Shown here piece after piece: positions 51,164 to 62,611 of a stretch of 64,000 bases of DNA (the stretch's first letter is position 1; each line of letters opens with the position of its first letter). The notes under the pieces were generated by a model. The model saw only the letters and a list, made by a program, of their open reading frames with translations, was not told the DNA's origin and made no database searches. Source of the DNA: Heracleum sosnowskyi (taxonomy: Eukaryota; Streptophyta; Magnoliopsida; Apiales; Apiaceae); NCBI GenBank assembly GCA_030848705.1, contig CM061244.1, forward strand, positions 46,789,190 to 46,853,189, written 5' to 3'. Made by a program: the position numbers and the translations under genes.

Positions 51164-54100
51164 CTAGTCAGAACCAGAGATCATTCCAAGTTCATTTACC
51201 AATCTTGTAAAAGTAGCTTCACTCAAAGGTTTGGTGAAGATATCTGCAAGTTGTTGGTCTGTAGACACAAAATGAAGCTCAATGTTCCCTTCTTCCACAT
51301 GTTCCCTGATAAAATGATACCTTATGCTGATGTGCTTGGTCATGGAGTGCTGTACTGGATTTCCTGTCATAGCAATAGCACTTTGGTTATCACAGAAAAT
51401 AGGTATTTTAGAGTACTTCAAACCATAATCCAGCAATTGATTCTTCATCCATAAAATCTGTGCACAACAGCTACCAGCAGCTATATACTCTGCTTTAGCT
51501 GTGGATGTGGAGATTGACTTTTGTTTCTTGCTATACCAAGAAACCAATCTGTCACCTAAAAATTGACAGCTTCCACTTGTACTTTTTCTGTCTATCTTAC
51601 AGCCTGCAAAATCTGCATCAGAGTAACCAATTAGCTTAAACTCTGATTCTCTAGGATACCACAAACCCAAGGTTATGGTTCCTTTGAGATATTTGAAAAT
51701 CCTTTTTACAGCTATTAGATGAGGCTCTCTTGGATCTGCTTGAAATCTTGCACAAAGACATGTTGCATACATGATACCAGGTCTACTTGCAGTAAGATAC
51801 AGTAAAGACCCTATCATTCCTCTGTAGTTTGTCATATCTACTGAGGCTCCTGTGTCTTTGTCTAGCTTTGTTGCTGTAGCCATGGGAGTTGTAGCAGATG
51901 AGCTATCAAGCATACCAAATTTCTTGAGAAGATTTCTGGTATATTTTGCTTGATTGATAAAAATACCATCATCTGTTTGCTTGACCTGTAAGCCTAGAAA
52001 ATAACTAAGCTCTCCCATCATGCTCATTTGGTACCTGGATTGCATAAGCTTTGCAAACTTCTTACAAAGTTTGTCATTAGTAGATCCAAAAATAATATCA
52101 TCTACATAAATTTGAACTAAAAGCAAATCATCACCAGAATTGAAATAAAACAAGGTTTTATCAATTGTACCTCTTGTGAACCCACTTTCTAAAAGAAATT
52201 GAGCAAGAGTTTCATACCATGCTCTTGGTGCTTGCTTTAGTCCATATAATGCCTTGTCAAGCCTGTAGACATAATCTGGATGCTTGGGATCTACAAATCC
52301 TGGTGGTTGTTCAACAAATACTTCTTCTTCAAGCTTCCCATTGAGAAAAGCACTTTTTACATCCATCTGAAAGACTTTAAACTTCTTGTGTGCAGCATAG
52401 GCCAGAAAAATTCTTATGGCCTCCAATCTTGCAACTGGAGCAAAGGTTTCATCATAGTCAATTCCTTCCTGTTGTGAATAACCTTTAGCCACAAGTCTAG
52501 CCTTGTTTCTTGTAATCACACCATCACTGTCAGTCTTGTTTCTGAAAACCCACTTTGTACCTACAATTGATCTATTCTTTGGTCTAGGTACAAGTGTCCA
52601 GACTTCATTTCTTTCAAATTCATTTAACTCTTCTTGCATTGCTGTAATCCAATTAGCATCTTGAAGAGCTTCCTCCACTTTCTTTGGTTCTGTTTGAGAC
52701 AAGAAAGCATGATACAGACACTCATTATTTGTTGCACTTCTAGTTCTCACACTAGCATCAGGATCTCCAATTATGAGATCAGGTGTGTGTGCCTGTGTCC
52801 ACTTTCTTGCTGTTGGTAAGTGGTTTCTTGCATCATTATTGAATCCTCCCCCTTGATCCATGCTCTCCTGATTCATATGTTGACTCTCTGTAGCATCTGA
52901 GGCTCCCCCTGAATTGGATGGCTCAGAGTTTGAACTGTCAGAGTTTGAATCAGTTTCCTCAACTGACTCACTTGCTGTGTCTTGTTGAGCTTCTTCACGC
53001 TCCCCCTCAACTGGTTCTCTATTTTGTTCAATTTGAGAATTTCCAGTTTCTCCAGTATTTACCAGTAGAGGTTCAGAGTATGCTTCGTCAGAGTTTGTCA
53101 AACCTGCTTCATCAGAGTTTATATCATCAGAGAATAGATCTTCATTTTCAAAACGTAGTTGATCATATCCATCCTTGTCTTCAAGTCCAATTATCTTCTT
53201 GTCATCAAATGACACATGTATGGATTCCATGATCACCTTAGTTCTTAGATTGTAAACTCTGAATACTTTTGTTGACAATGGATAGCCAACAAAGATTCCT
53301 TCATCAGCTTTTAACTCGGACTTTGTCAACTGTTCAGGATGAGTCTTCAACACAAAGCATTTGCATCCAAATATATGAAAATATTTCAAATTTGGCTTCT
53401 TATTTTTCACCATCTCATATGGTGTTTTCCCATGCTTGTTGATCAGTGTAGCATTTTGAGTAAAACAAGCAGTTTGAACATCTTCTGCCCAGAAATAAGT
53501 TGGTAATTTTGCTTCTTCAAGCATAGTTCTGGCTGCTTCAATTAAGGTTCTGTTCTTTCTTTCAACTACACCATTTTGCTGTGGAGTTCCAGGTGCAGAA
53601 AATTCTTGTTTCACTCCTCTTTCCTTGCAAAAAGCTTCCATGATTGAGTTTCTGAATTCAGTTCCATTATCACTCCTTATAATTTTGACTTTGTGCTGTG
53701 ATCCTTTGTCCAGTAGATTTACATGATCCATCAGAGTTTGAGCAGTTTCATCCTTCTTTGACAAGAACTACACCCATGTATATCTAGTATATTCATCAAC
53801 AATTACTAGAGCATATTTCTTTCTGCCCATTGACATTATATTCACTGGTCCAAAGAGATCAACATGTAGAAGATGATAAGGTTCCACTACTGAAGATTCA
53901 GATTTGCTCTTGAAAGATGACTTCCTTTGCTTGGCCTTTTGACAAGAATCACATAGGCCATCTAGACTGAGTATTGATTTTGGGAGTCCTCTTACAAGAT
54001 CCTTTCTTATTAGCTCATTGATGTTGTTCAAATTGAGATGAGAGAGCTTCTTGTGCCAATTCCAACTCTCTTCATTTGACATTCTTGCAGTCAGACACAC

Positions 54101-54478
54101 TGTTTTTCCATCAGAGTTTGTTACCAAACTTGCTTCATAAATGTTGTTATGCCTGTGTCCAACTAGAACAACTTTTCCAGTAGATTTACTGATGACTTCA
54201 CAGTATTCACTATGAAAATCTACATGGTTTCCTCTGTCACAGATTTGACTCACAGATAACAGATTATGCTTGAGTCCTGAGACTAGAGCTACATTTGTGA
54301 TGATGACACTTCCAAGATTAATATTGCCATATCCCAGAGTGTGTCCTATGTTGCCATCTCCATAGGAAACTTTTGGGCCAGCCTTCTCCTCAAAGTCTGA
54401 TAGCAGGGCTTTATTTCCAGTCATGTGTCCTGAGCATCCACTGTCCAAGATAAGTGTGCTCTCTCTTATGCCCTGCAA
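51164..54478 (-). pseudogene. pol: Pol of Sirevirus C, one in-frame stop in integrase
   Basis: The frame runs from ATTGCAGGGC (no usable ATG upstream of PR) to 51164 with a single TAG at 53768-53770. Protease reads LILDSGCSGHMTGN. Integrase has HKKLSHLN and CDSCQKAK, then LFGPVN. The TAG falls in the YTWV-x-FL stretch where A has Glu and B has Lys, so one substitution explains it. Downstream are RSDNGTEF, NGVVERKNRT, RT YVDDIIFGST at ~790, and RNase H YSDADFAGC; RNase H has STAKAEYIA where A and B have STAEAEYIA. Loss of integrase function is likely unless the stop is read through. Pol is one phase off gag. Confidence 0.9.
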
Positions 54479-54491
54479 TCACAAACCAACA

Positions 54492-56834
54492 CTAAGTGTT
54501 AGTTTTAAGGATCCAGACTTGCTTGGATCCTTTGCCTTTCTTAACAGTGTTAGCTTTTGCAGCGGAATCAGTATTATCATAGTTTAAACTAACATTGTCA
54601 GATTTTACACTAGCAGAGTTTGCTCTAACCCATTTCAAGTTGGGTTTTAGCTCATAATAATTATGATAAATAGCATGATAACTCTTACAAGTATAAATAG
54701 AATGCCAAGTGCTCCCACAGTGTGTGCATAAAGTTTGTGGTTTAACCCTTACATAATCATTCTTTACTCCTGATGTAGAAGATAAAGAATTAATATGTTT
54801 GTTCTTAGTGCAAAATCTAGCAAGATGATTAGAACTACCACAATTATAACATGTTTTCCTTGGAGCACCAGCAGTAGGCAAATGATTATTTCTATTATCT
54901 ATGCCTATCTTTCCATTCCTATTCTTCTTGGACCCTTTTGGTTTCATGGCAGACTTTACCTCTTTGAGCTTATGTTTGAACTGTTTTCCTGTCATTAAAC
55001 CAACATTAACCTGTTTCTCACAGACTCTAATTGGTTCTTTAACAGCTTCAGGCTCAATAGGTTTCTCTGTTTTAAATTCAATATCCACTTGTTCAACACA
55101 AGCTTCAACTGGCTCTTTAACAGCTTCTTTCATAATTACAGATTTTAGCTTACTAGATTCAGGAACAAATGTTACAGGAGTTGAATATGAACTTGTGAAT
55201 GCTCTAAACTTGATTTTGTCCTGAAATCTAAGTTCATCTTCCTCACTGTACCCTAAGCCTACAGAATCTGTCTGAAACACTTGATGTGTATCTCTACCAG
55301 AATTAGTCCAAGTTTTAATTATTTTTCTTTCCTTCTCTAAATCAGATTCTAGTTGCCTATACCTTTTAAGCAACTCCTGTTCAACATAAACAGCATCATC
55401 TCTTTCTTTTTGAATCTGCTTCATATTCTCAAGTTCTCTTTCAAGAAACTTGCTTCTTTCTTTAAGACTAAGATTCTCAGATTTAATCCTCTCATTCTCT
55501 AAAGTCTGATCCCTATAACTAACATGTATGTTCTTAAGATAAATTCTTAATTCAGAAATATTATCAGTATCATAAGCATAAGTAGTTAGGGGTACCTTAT
55601 TTTTTGATGATTCAGTCTCATCTTTGACAGTTGCCATAAGAGCATAATTTACTCCATCATCAGAATCTGAAGTATCTGCCCAGTCTTTGCCTTTAGAGAT
55701 GAGTGCTTTCTCAGTTTTGCCTTTCTTGCACTCTGGAGCATAGTGACCCATCTCCTTACACTTGTAGCACTGGATTTCAGATTTATCCTTCTTGCCAGAC
55801 TTGGTCTCCCTTCCATCAGACTTTCTAAAACTTCTCTTATCAGAGTTTGAATCTTTCCTTGAGAATCTCTTTCCTTTCTTGAAGTTCTTGAATCCCATCT
55901 TCTTAAAGGTCTTCACCATCAATGCAGCCATTTTCATCATCTGTTCTTCATCATCCTCAGAGTCAGAAGCTTCATCAGAGTTTGAGTCATCATCAGAGTT
56001 TGATGACTCACTTTCAGATTTAATGACTAAAGCCTTTCCCTTGGCTTTCTTCCTTGATGATTCATTCTTAATGGGCTTCTCCTCGACTTTGAGAGCAACA
56101 AATTTTGTCTTTTTACTCAATCTCCTATTCCTTTGTTCTATCTCCAGTTCATGAGTTTTCAATAACCCATAGATTTCATCAAGATCTGTATCAGCAAGCT
56201 CATAATTATCTCTTATTGTGGTTGTCTTTAGATCCCACTTTTCAGGTAGAGATAACAGAAACTTGAGATTAGACTCTTCAAGCTCATATTCTTTATCAAC
56301 CAGAGACAGATCATTCAATAGTTTGCAAAATCTGTCATGAGTCTCAGTCAAGGTTTCATTAGGTCTTGAATCAAAGTGCTCATACTCCTGTGTGAGTATT
56401 GTCTTTCTGTTCTTCTTAATAGCACCTGTTCCCTGGCATCTGACTTCTAAAGCATCCCATATCTCTTTGGCAGTTTTGCAGCCAATTACTCTGTTAGACA
56501 TAACATTATCTAAAGCACTGTGGAGAAGATGTCTAACCTTTGCATCCTTTGCAATTGATGAGATGTCCTCAGGAGTCATATCTTTCTTTTCCTTTGGAAC
56601 AGTCTTTTGTTCTTGACCATCAACAACAGGGGCTAGTTTGGTTGGATTATGAGGACCATCATAAATTCTGTCAAGATATTCTGGATCTGTAGCCTCCAGA
56701 AACATGGTCATCTTCACCTTCCAAATTGGATACTCTACAGGCCTGAGCATTGGAACCCTGATTGTTTCATATCGACTCACAGAATTAGGCTTAACCTGTT
56801 CAGCCTTGGGAGCAGTTTGATTTTCTTCAGACAT
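54492..56834 (-). CDS. gag: Gag of Sirevirus C
   Basis: The ATG is ~50 bases inside the PBS. The 780-residue Gag has the copia Gag domain (YPIWKVKMTMFLEA; LTQEYEHFDSRP; LKTHELEIEQ). A Ser/Asp-rich acidic patch at ~275-300 is partly encoded by motif copies. A CCHC knuckle CYKCKEMGHYAPEC lies near residue 355, a coiled coil at ~450-520, then RNGKIGIDNRN and two further knuckles, CYNCGSSNHLARFC and CTHCGSTWHSIYTC. Three intact knuckles is one more than A. It ends VWILKTNT-stop, 13 bases before the pol frame, which is in a different phase. Confidence 0.92.
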   Translation of the reverse strand: MSEENQTAPKAEQVKPNSVSRYETIRVPMLRPVEYPIWKVKMTMFLEATDPEYLDRIYDGPHNPTKLAPVVDGQEQKTVPKEKKDMTPEDISSIAKDAKVRHLLHSALDNVMSNRVIGCKTAKEIWDALEVRCQGTGAIKKNRKTILTQEYEHFDSRPNETLTETHDRFCKLLNDLSLVDKEYELEESNLKFLLSLPEKWDLKTTTIRDNYELADTDLDEIYGLLKTHELEIEQRNRRLSKKTKFVALKVEEKPIKNESSRKKAKGKALVIKSESESSNSDDDSNSDEASDSEDDEEQMMKMAALMVKTFKKMGFKNFKKGKRFSRKDSNSDKRSFRKSDGRETKSGKKDKSEIQCYKCKEMGHYAPECKKGKTEKALISKGKDWADTSDSDDGVNYALMATVKDETESSKNKVPLTTYAYDTDNISELRIYLKNIHVSYRDQTLENERIKSENLSLKERSKFLERELENMKQIQKERDDAVYVEQELLKRYRQLESDLEKERKIIKTWTNSGRDTHQVFQTDSVGLGYSEEDELRFQDKIKFRAFTSSYSTPVTFVPESSKLKSVIMKEAVKEPVEACVEQVDIEFKTEKPIEPEAVKEPIRVCEKQVNVGLMTGKQFKHKLKEVKSAMKPKGSKKNRNGKIGIDNRNNHLPTAGAPRKTCYNCGSSNHLARFCTKNKHINSLSSTSGVKNDYVRVKPQTLCTHCGSTWHSIYTCKSYHAIYHNYYELKPNLKWVRANSASVKSDNVSLNYDNTDSAAKANTVKKGKGSKQVWILKTNT

Positions 56835-56883
56835 GATTATTACTGTGTTTGAATCGTAAAACTGTATATATTAAACAGCTTTG

Positions 56884-56895
56884 GCTCTGATACCA
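56884..56895 (-). promoter_or_regulatory. primer-binding site of Sirevirus C
   Basis: TGGTATCAGAGC on the minus strand starts two bases after the 5' LTR, complementary to initiator tRNA-Met. Confidence 0.93.
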
Positions 56896-56897
56896 AT

Positions 56898-57441
56898 TGT
56901 TAGGCCGAATACACAATATATAATCAAGTATGTATGAGAATAACAATCAAGAACACAAGTTTGTAAATCAACAAACTAAATTATATTAAATAATTCTCTC
57001 TTAGTGATGTTAATGAATCACAAAGAGCTTCTAGGTTACAAGAATAATATATTCAATGATCGCATCCCTTCTAGGGATAACCTATCTGTGTTTATATAGT
57101 ACACAGTTACACAATCCTTATCTAATTGATATTCCTACAAATTAGCTATACAAGTTATATCAATTAAGGATTGCTTCTTATCTTCTATTCTGTTTCCTTA
57201 GCTGTATCAATATATTCTGCTTCTTTCCATCTTCAGAATATATTGCTTCTAGAATCTTCAATTCAGCACCGACAGCTAATTCAATTATCACCCTGTCAGA
57301 CTTTAAATAAACTCTGACCGGCTTCCTTTAAACTCTTCACTCTGTCAGAGTTTAATTAAACTCTGACCGGCTTCTGATAAACTCTGGTCAGTACCTGTTG
57401 CTTAAACACTGATAAACAAACGTCAGCAATTATATCTAACA
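56898..57441 (-). repeat. 5' LTR of Sirevirus C (544 bp)
   Basis: Identical to the 3' LTR except at 57028, by eye. Same length. Confidence 0.95.
57091..57098 (-). promoter_or_regulatory. TATA box in the Sirevirus C 5' LTR
   Basis: The minus strand reads CTATATAAACAC here, about 345 bases into the LTR, a likely U3 promoter. The same sequence is in the 3' LTR near 45426-45433. Confidence 0.6.
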
Positions 57442-57714
57442 CATTATTCAGTTTTGGTAACAAAATTAAGAAAATATTCTTACAACAACAATCACGTATT
57501 GTTAATTGCTGTCATTGGCACAAAAAAAAATCTGATCAATCACGGACGATCCACAAGCTTCTCAGGTATATTTATTATGTTTTGTTTCATTTGTTCCATT
57601 TTTCAATAGTGTTGATTTGTTTCTTCATTGTTGTAGTATTAGGATCAACAATATGTTAATTAACACTAACAAACTTGTTAGTCATCGAGCAAGAAAGCTA
57701 TATTCCAAAGATAG
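57442..57714. other. flank of Sirevirus C, no gene seen
   Basis: It starts with the CATTA duplication. AT-rich, with a GTAG after a T-rich run near 57638 that could be a splice acceptor for the fragment that follows. Nothing else is supported. Confidence 0.5.
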
Positions 57715-57834
57715 AAAAGGTTGTGCAGCTTCTGCAATGAGTTTGGATTTCATGATTCACAGGACTGTGCAAAGAAGAAGCAAAAATGTTTGATGAAGAC
57801 ACGCAACAGTGATTTCTTATTTTTTATACCATAA
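57715..57834 (+). pseudogene. zinc-knuckle-like coding fragment
   Basis: A 39-codon open stretch between TAG (57712) and TAA (57832) encodes CSFCNEFGFHDSQDC followed by a lysine-rich tail (AKKKQK). The spacing is C-X2-C-X5-H-X4-C, one residue off the standard knuckle. Cys/His motifs of this sort end MULE/FAR1-type transposases and occur in other transposon proteins, so it may be the last exon of a decayed DNA-transposon gene. There is no ATG and no recognisable partner domain in the window. Confidence 0.35.
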
Positions 57835-58150
57835 TGGAAGAAGAGATATATATTAAATGTTTGATTCTAATGCTTGAGTATCCATTGTGGGTTGTGATCT
57901 TTTTCCTCATATATGTAATCAGGATTATAAACCTGTGTTCTTGTAAATGTTCCTCATTGTTCTTTTAGATATTTCTCCAAATCTCTAGTTTAAAGTAAGT
58001 AATATGTATACAAAACATTCAACAAGATTATGCCAAAAATAAAATAAAATAAGTGTCATTGACAGATTTCCATATAACACACAGATAAATGTTTGAGTTG
58101 TGTCTAATGGTGTATGTATCACACAGTATTTAGGAACATATTTTTGAATT

Positions 58151-58690
58151 TAAGAGTGTTTTATATCTAAATATTAATTAATTACTTGTTTTTTATTTAT
58201 TTTTTAAATGTAAGATTGTCTTAAGTGTTATCAATTAATTTAGTATTATTTAAAAATATAAGATTCTCTTTAGGGTTGTAAATCTCTTTATATATTGAAA
58301 AATAATGATACTCCATTGATAAAAAAAAAATTGAAATAATAATTTCAAAACCTGAAGATTTGTTTTTTTATTTTTTACTCTACATGAAAATAAAGATTAT
58401 GGATAAATTTTAAGTTCACAACGAGAATCTTTTATGTGTTTACATACAATGTATATAAAAAAGAATTTAATTTGGGAATGTTTTAGATGTCCTTAAAATT
58501 ATTTTTTTAATGGCCTCCTGAAGTTCCATCAAGTTTTGCGTCGAAATAATAATTATTTTAATTTTATTTTTACTTTTTATGAAAATGTTATAAATTGAAA
58601 GATTCTTTTAAGTATTGTACATTGATGTAATATTTTTTTTTTTTTTTGTAATTTGATAAGATTCTTTAATGTGTTCTATATCATAAACTT
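58151..58690. repeat. direct repeat, first copy (~530 bp)
   Basis: Starting AGTGTTTTATATCTAAATAT, this block is repeated at 59997-60525 with small differences (for example CTTTAGGGTT/CTTGAGGGTT). It ends with AGATTCTTTAATGTGTT. There is no TG...CA boundary or 5-bp duplication, so it is not an LTR pair. Confidence 0.85.
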
Positions 58691-59996
58691 TTAGCTGAAT
58701 TTTTTTAATTAATTTATCAGATTTATTTAAATATTACATTAATATATATATTTCTAATTTATAAGACAGATTATATTACGTTTATAATACTCTTTTTCTA
58801 TGATAGGAATTCTTAAAGTGCCTTTTTTTGTAGTTTTGCCACTGGAGCTTCCTTAAATATTTAGTTTTGTTCAAATATTCATTGATTAAATTTTTTATAA
58901 ATATTTTATCAAAATATTGTAAGGAATCTTTGAAATTTTTTATTTAATGGACCAATCGCATTGAAAACATTTATGAAAACACTTGACAGAATCTTTAAAT
59001 AAAAGTACTCATATCCTATTTAAAAAAAATTTGAAAAATATATTTCAATTTTTTATAGTTTTTAGATATGAAGTGAAAATTCTTAAAGTATTTTAAAATA
59101 AAGATGATCAATGGAGATTCCTTAAAATGTTTCTTTGTAGCTAGTATTTTATAATACAGATGATCAATGTGATATTCCTTAAAATGTTTTTTTGTAAATA
59201 AAATTTTAAAATTTTCTAAATATTTTATAAAAATACTTAGCTAAATCTTAAAAAAATTATTTTGATGAATCCATTCCCGGTAAAGGTCATTTAACAAAAC
59301 ACATGACAAAATCTTTAAAAAGAATATACCTAGATCCATTTAAATATTTTTTAAAATATTTTTTTTTTTGTAGATATATAGCGAGATCCTTCTAAGTACT
59401 TTATAATATTATGATACACATGTTTTGTATTTATTTAAATAGTGAGATTTCTCCGAATATTTTTTGAAAAAATTATAATACACATTGTACTATATTTATA
59501 ATAAACAATGTCAATGAGATTTCTTAAGGTATTTTTGTAAATTTGCGATATATCGTGAGATTCCTCAAATGTTTTATTTTATTCAAATATTAATTGATAA
59601 AAATTTTAAATTTTTTGAAAAACATTCAAAAATATTTATATGATGGGCCCATTCCCATTTAGAAAAACATTTATCACAACACTTGAAGAAATATTGAAAA
59701 AAAAGAACTCACATAAGATCAATTTTAAATGTTCTTTTAGAAAATATTATTTTATTTTATTTTTTTATAACTCTTAGATATATAGTGGGATTCTATTTGT
59801 AATACATATTTATGCATTTATTCTGGTGAGACTTTTTTTAATCATTTTTTGTACTAAATTATAATATATTGTACTATATTTGGAATACATGTTGTCTAAT
59901 TTTGTGATTCTTCAATATATATATATTTTATAATTTTGTGATATACCAATGTTCTTTTTAGTTATACTTATTGATTATCATCAAGGAGATTTCATT

Positions 59997-60525
59997 AAGT
60001 GTTTTATATCTAAATATTAATTAATTACTTGTTTTTTATTTATTTTTTAAATGTAAGATTGTCTTAAGTGTTATCAATTAATTTTGTATTATTTAAAAAT
60101 ATAAGATTCTCTTGAGGGTTGTAAATCTCTTTATATATTGAAAAATAATGATACTCCATCTGATAAAAAAAATTGAAATAATAATTTCAAAATCTAAAGA
60201 TTTGTATTTTTTTTATTTTTTAGTCTACATGAAAATAAAGATTATAGATAATTTTTAAGTTCACAACGAGAATTTTTTATGTGTTTACATACAATGTATA
60301 TAAAAAAGAATTTAATTTGGGGATGTTTTAGGTTTCCTTAAAATTATTTTTTTTAATGGCCGCCTGAAGTTCCATCAAGTGTTTTGCGTCGAAATAATAA
60401 ATATTTTAATTTTATTTCTACTTTTTATGAAAATATTATAAATTTAAAGATTCTCTTAAGTATTGTACATCGATGTAATATTTATTTTTTTTGTAATTTG
60501 ATAAGATTCTTTAATGTGTTGTATA
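59997..60525. repeat. direct repeat, second copy (~530 bp)
   Basis: Copy of 58151-58690, offset by about 1.85 kb. A segmental tandem duplication of ~1.85 kb whose second unit is truncated would explain it. Confidence 0.85.
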
Positions 60526-61179
60526 TCGGTATATTTATTGAAAGAAATACCGATACTCCATTTTATAGAAAAATACTTTTAAAAAAATAATTTAAAGAAG
60601 CTTAATAAATATAAATTAAACATGTCAAAATTTTAATAAATTTTAAAAAGATATAATTTTTTCAAATACACTTCAGAATCTAAAAAACAATAGTAGAAAA
60701 ATGAATTAATATATTATGCTCTGCAAAACACCTTACCTCGAAAATTGTAAATTCAAAAATATTCCTAAAACAGAAATATCATATGAAAATTTAAAGTATT
60801 TCAACAATTTACCAATATCAAATCACATATTTGAAACATAATATTTTAATAATGGTAAATCAATATTAGAAGATTCTCTTAAGTGTTGTAAGATTCTGTT
60901 TAGAGTAAAAATATATAGTTAACCTAATTTTAATAAAACAGTTAGATTCTTTAAAATACTTTTTTATAAAATATATTTAGTTTTCTATATTATCTATTTT
61001 ATTGAATATTGAGATTCATTAAAGTGTTTCTCTTGATATTATTATATATACTTTTTTATATTTCAATTTTCATTGGTATTTAATAAACACATAGGAACAC
61101 TTAGTAGAACACTTTACTACTTGTCTAAAATTGTTTTAACAATATTAAAATATGAAGTTTCAATTATGTGATCTAGTAA

Positions 61180-61488
61180 GTGTTGAAATACTCGAATGAA
61201 TACTTAGTTGGTAGAATAATAAATCCCAAAATACATGATGAACAAAACGGAGATGAAGAATATAACAGTTACAAAAACATTGAACAAGCACTACTACACA
61301 ATGATTTGCCACTATGTGAATGTATGAAGCATCTGAGCATTAGACAACTCTACAACACTACCACAACTCACAGTAACACACAAGGGTACAGACCTGCAGC
61401 TCTAAAATGTACAATTCACACCAGCTTGGTTAAGAAATACCAGCAAGCCAGTTTAACATCTCTTGCAAAATGCAAAGAAAATTTCTAA
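61180..61488 (+). other. unrecognised open stretch (102 codons)
   Basis: The stretch is open for 102 codons but begins at TTG, not ATG. Composition is less AT-driven than its surroundings. It encodes a hydrophilic peptide with HNDLPLCECMKHLS and a Thr-rich part, ending CKENF-stop. I do not recognise it. It lies within the possible DNA transposon and may be an exon remnant or chance. Confidence 0.2.
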
Positions 61489-62611
61489 AATCGTAGCAAC
61501 GGCCCAGTGCAAGTTGTTCTCAAAAAATTTCTGATATATAACCCGCAAACACGCACCTGGGAACATGTTACATGTATATAACCTGAGTAAATACAAGCCC
61601 ACACATTGCATATCCGAAAAAAAAACTCTCCATCTATGACACTACATTACAATAATTATATTACAGAAGTAGAAATCCTAAAATTAAGAATTCTCAAATA
61701 TCAAATAGAACACCAAATAAAAAAAATGATAGGTAGAATCATAAAAACATACTAACATACTTAAACTCATAGAATCATCTCACTCTTGAGCACGTATCAC
61801 CGTAATGGCATCATCTGATAGGACAACACAAGTTGTACACTTGTTTGAATCACCAACATACTCCTTCACTTTATCAGTTTCCTTGTGGGAACTAGTGGTC
61901 CGTCTCATAATGAATTGTCTACGTATTCTTGTAAGCAATTAATTATGAAGGTAACCACGTTGCTAAAAATCTTACAATAACTTACAATAACTTACCTACG
62001 ATTTCTAAAAACAAGGTAACCACGTTGCTAAAAATGATAGGATTTATCCATTACAAGAATCTTGAATCATAACTTCATCCATATTTTTTGACACAAGATA
62101 ATGATATATAATATAGACAACAAGAACATCTTGATAAGACTATGTAACAGAATCGTATACTATATGAACTTAAGAAAGAATTTCTTCAAATTACGTGTTG
62201 GCTTTATTCCTCTGCATAACTACTTACATAGTTATATGATATAAATATGTAACAGAATCTGTTCTTTTATTCTTCTTAAAGAAGACGTGGGATGATACGT
62301 ACAATGAATTAATCATATACATATACATGTTATATTATGTAGTTGTAATTCTTGATTTGTTTCCATTTATAGAAAGATTTTTGATTATATCAATTACACG
62401 CTAATCAACATACTTACCATACTTAATAGAATCTGTTAGATATTTTTAGTGTATAATGCATAGTAGTGACCCTAAACATTTGAAAGAATAACAAGAATGC
62501 CACTGAATATTTCTGATTTTATTTTTTGATTATTATTAATTATGGACGGTCCAGATGATGGTCTCTTAGGTCTCTTGATAAAGAGGTTCTCTATATATAT
62601 ATATATATATA
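61489..62611. other. AT-rich region, one possible minus-strand coding remnant
   Basis: Mostly featureless. On the minus strand 61780-61940 is a ~50-codon open stretch with sensible composition (KETDKVKEYVGDSN, CTTCVVLSDD, ending VIRAQE-stop). It could be the last exon of a decayed transposon gene; I cannot name it. GGTAACCACGTTGCTAAAAA is duplicated at 61951-61970 and 62016-62035. Near 62530-62600 is the inverted relative of the 44924 segment, then a TA run. Confidence 0.4.

Larger units (their letters stand above)
45233..57441 (-). mobile_element. Sirevirus C, Ty1/copia retrotransposon, very recent
   Basis: This 12.2-kb element has 544-bp LTRs differing by eye at one position only (T at 45363, C at 57028) and CATTA duplications. 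On the minus strand the order is 5' LTR, PBS, gag, pol, spacer, envelope-like ORF, polypurine tract, 3' LTR. Gag and the envelope-like ORF are open, and pol has one in-frame TAG in integrase. Its LTR is half the length of those of A and B and its dispersed motif differs, so it is a different Sirevirus family. Confidence 0.95.
57835..61179. repeat. AT-rich region with dispersed AGATTCYTTAAGTGTT motif
   Basis: No gene is seen in ~3.3 kb. A degenerate motif, roughly AGATTCTTTAAGTGTTTTAT, recurs about 20 times, mostly in one orientation, at irregular 40-150-base spacing. Examples lie near 58211, 58600, 58659, 59117, 59170, 59516, 59551, 59987, 60507, 60880 and 61010. A ~530-bp block at 58151 is repeated at 59997. 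The short ORFs are AT-driven. Confidence 0.65.

Noticed and set aside
58151..60525. The 530-bp direct repeats as LTRs of a small retroelement
   Set aside because: No TG...CA ends, PBS, polypurine tract or target duplication.
60384..60590. Short ORFs in AT-rich DNA (e.g. 3546-3731, 5194-5421, 60384-60590)
   Set aside because: Phe/Ile/Tyr/Leu-rich translations typical of random AT-rich sequence.
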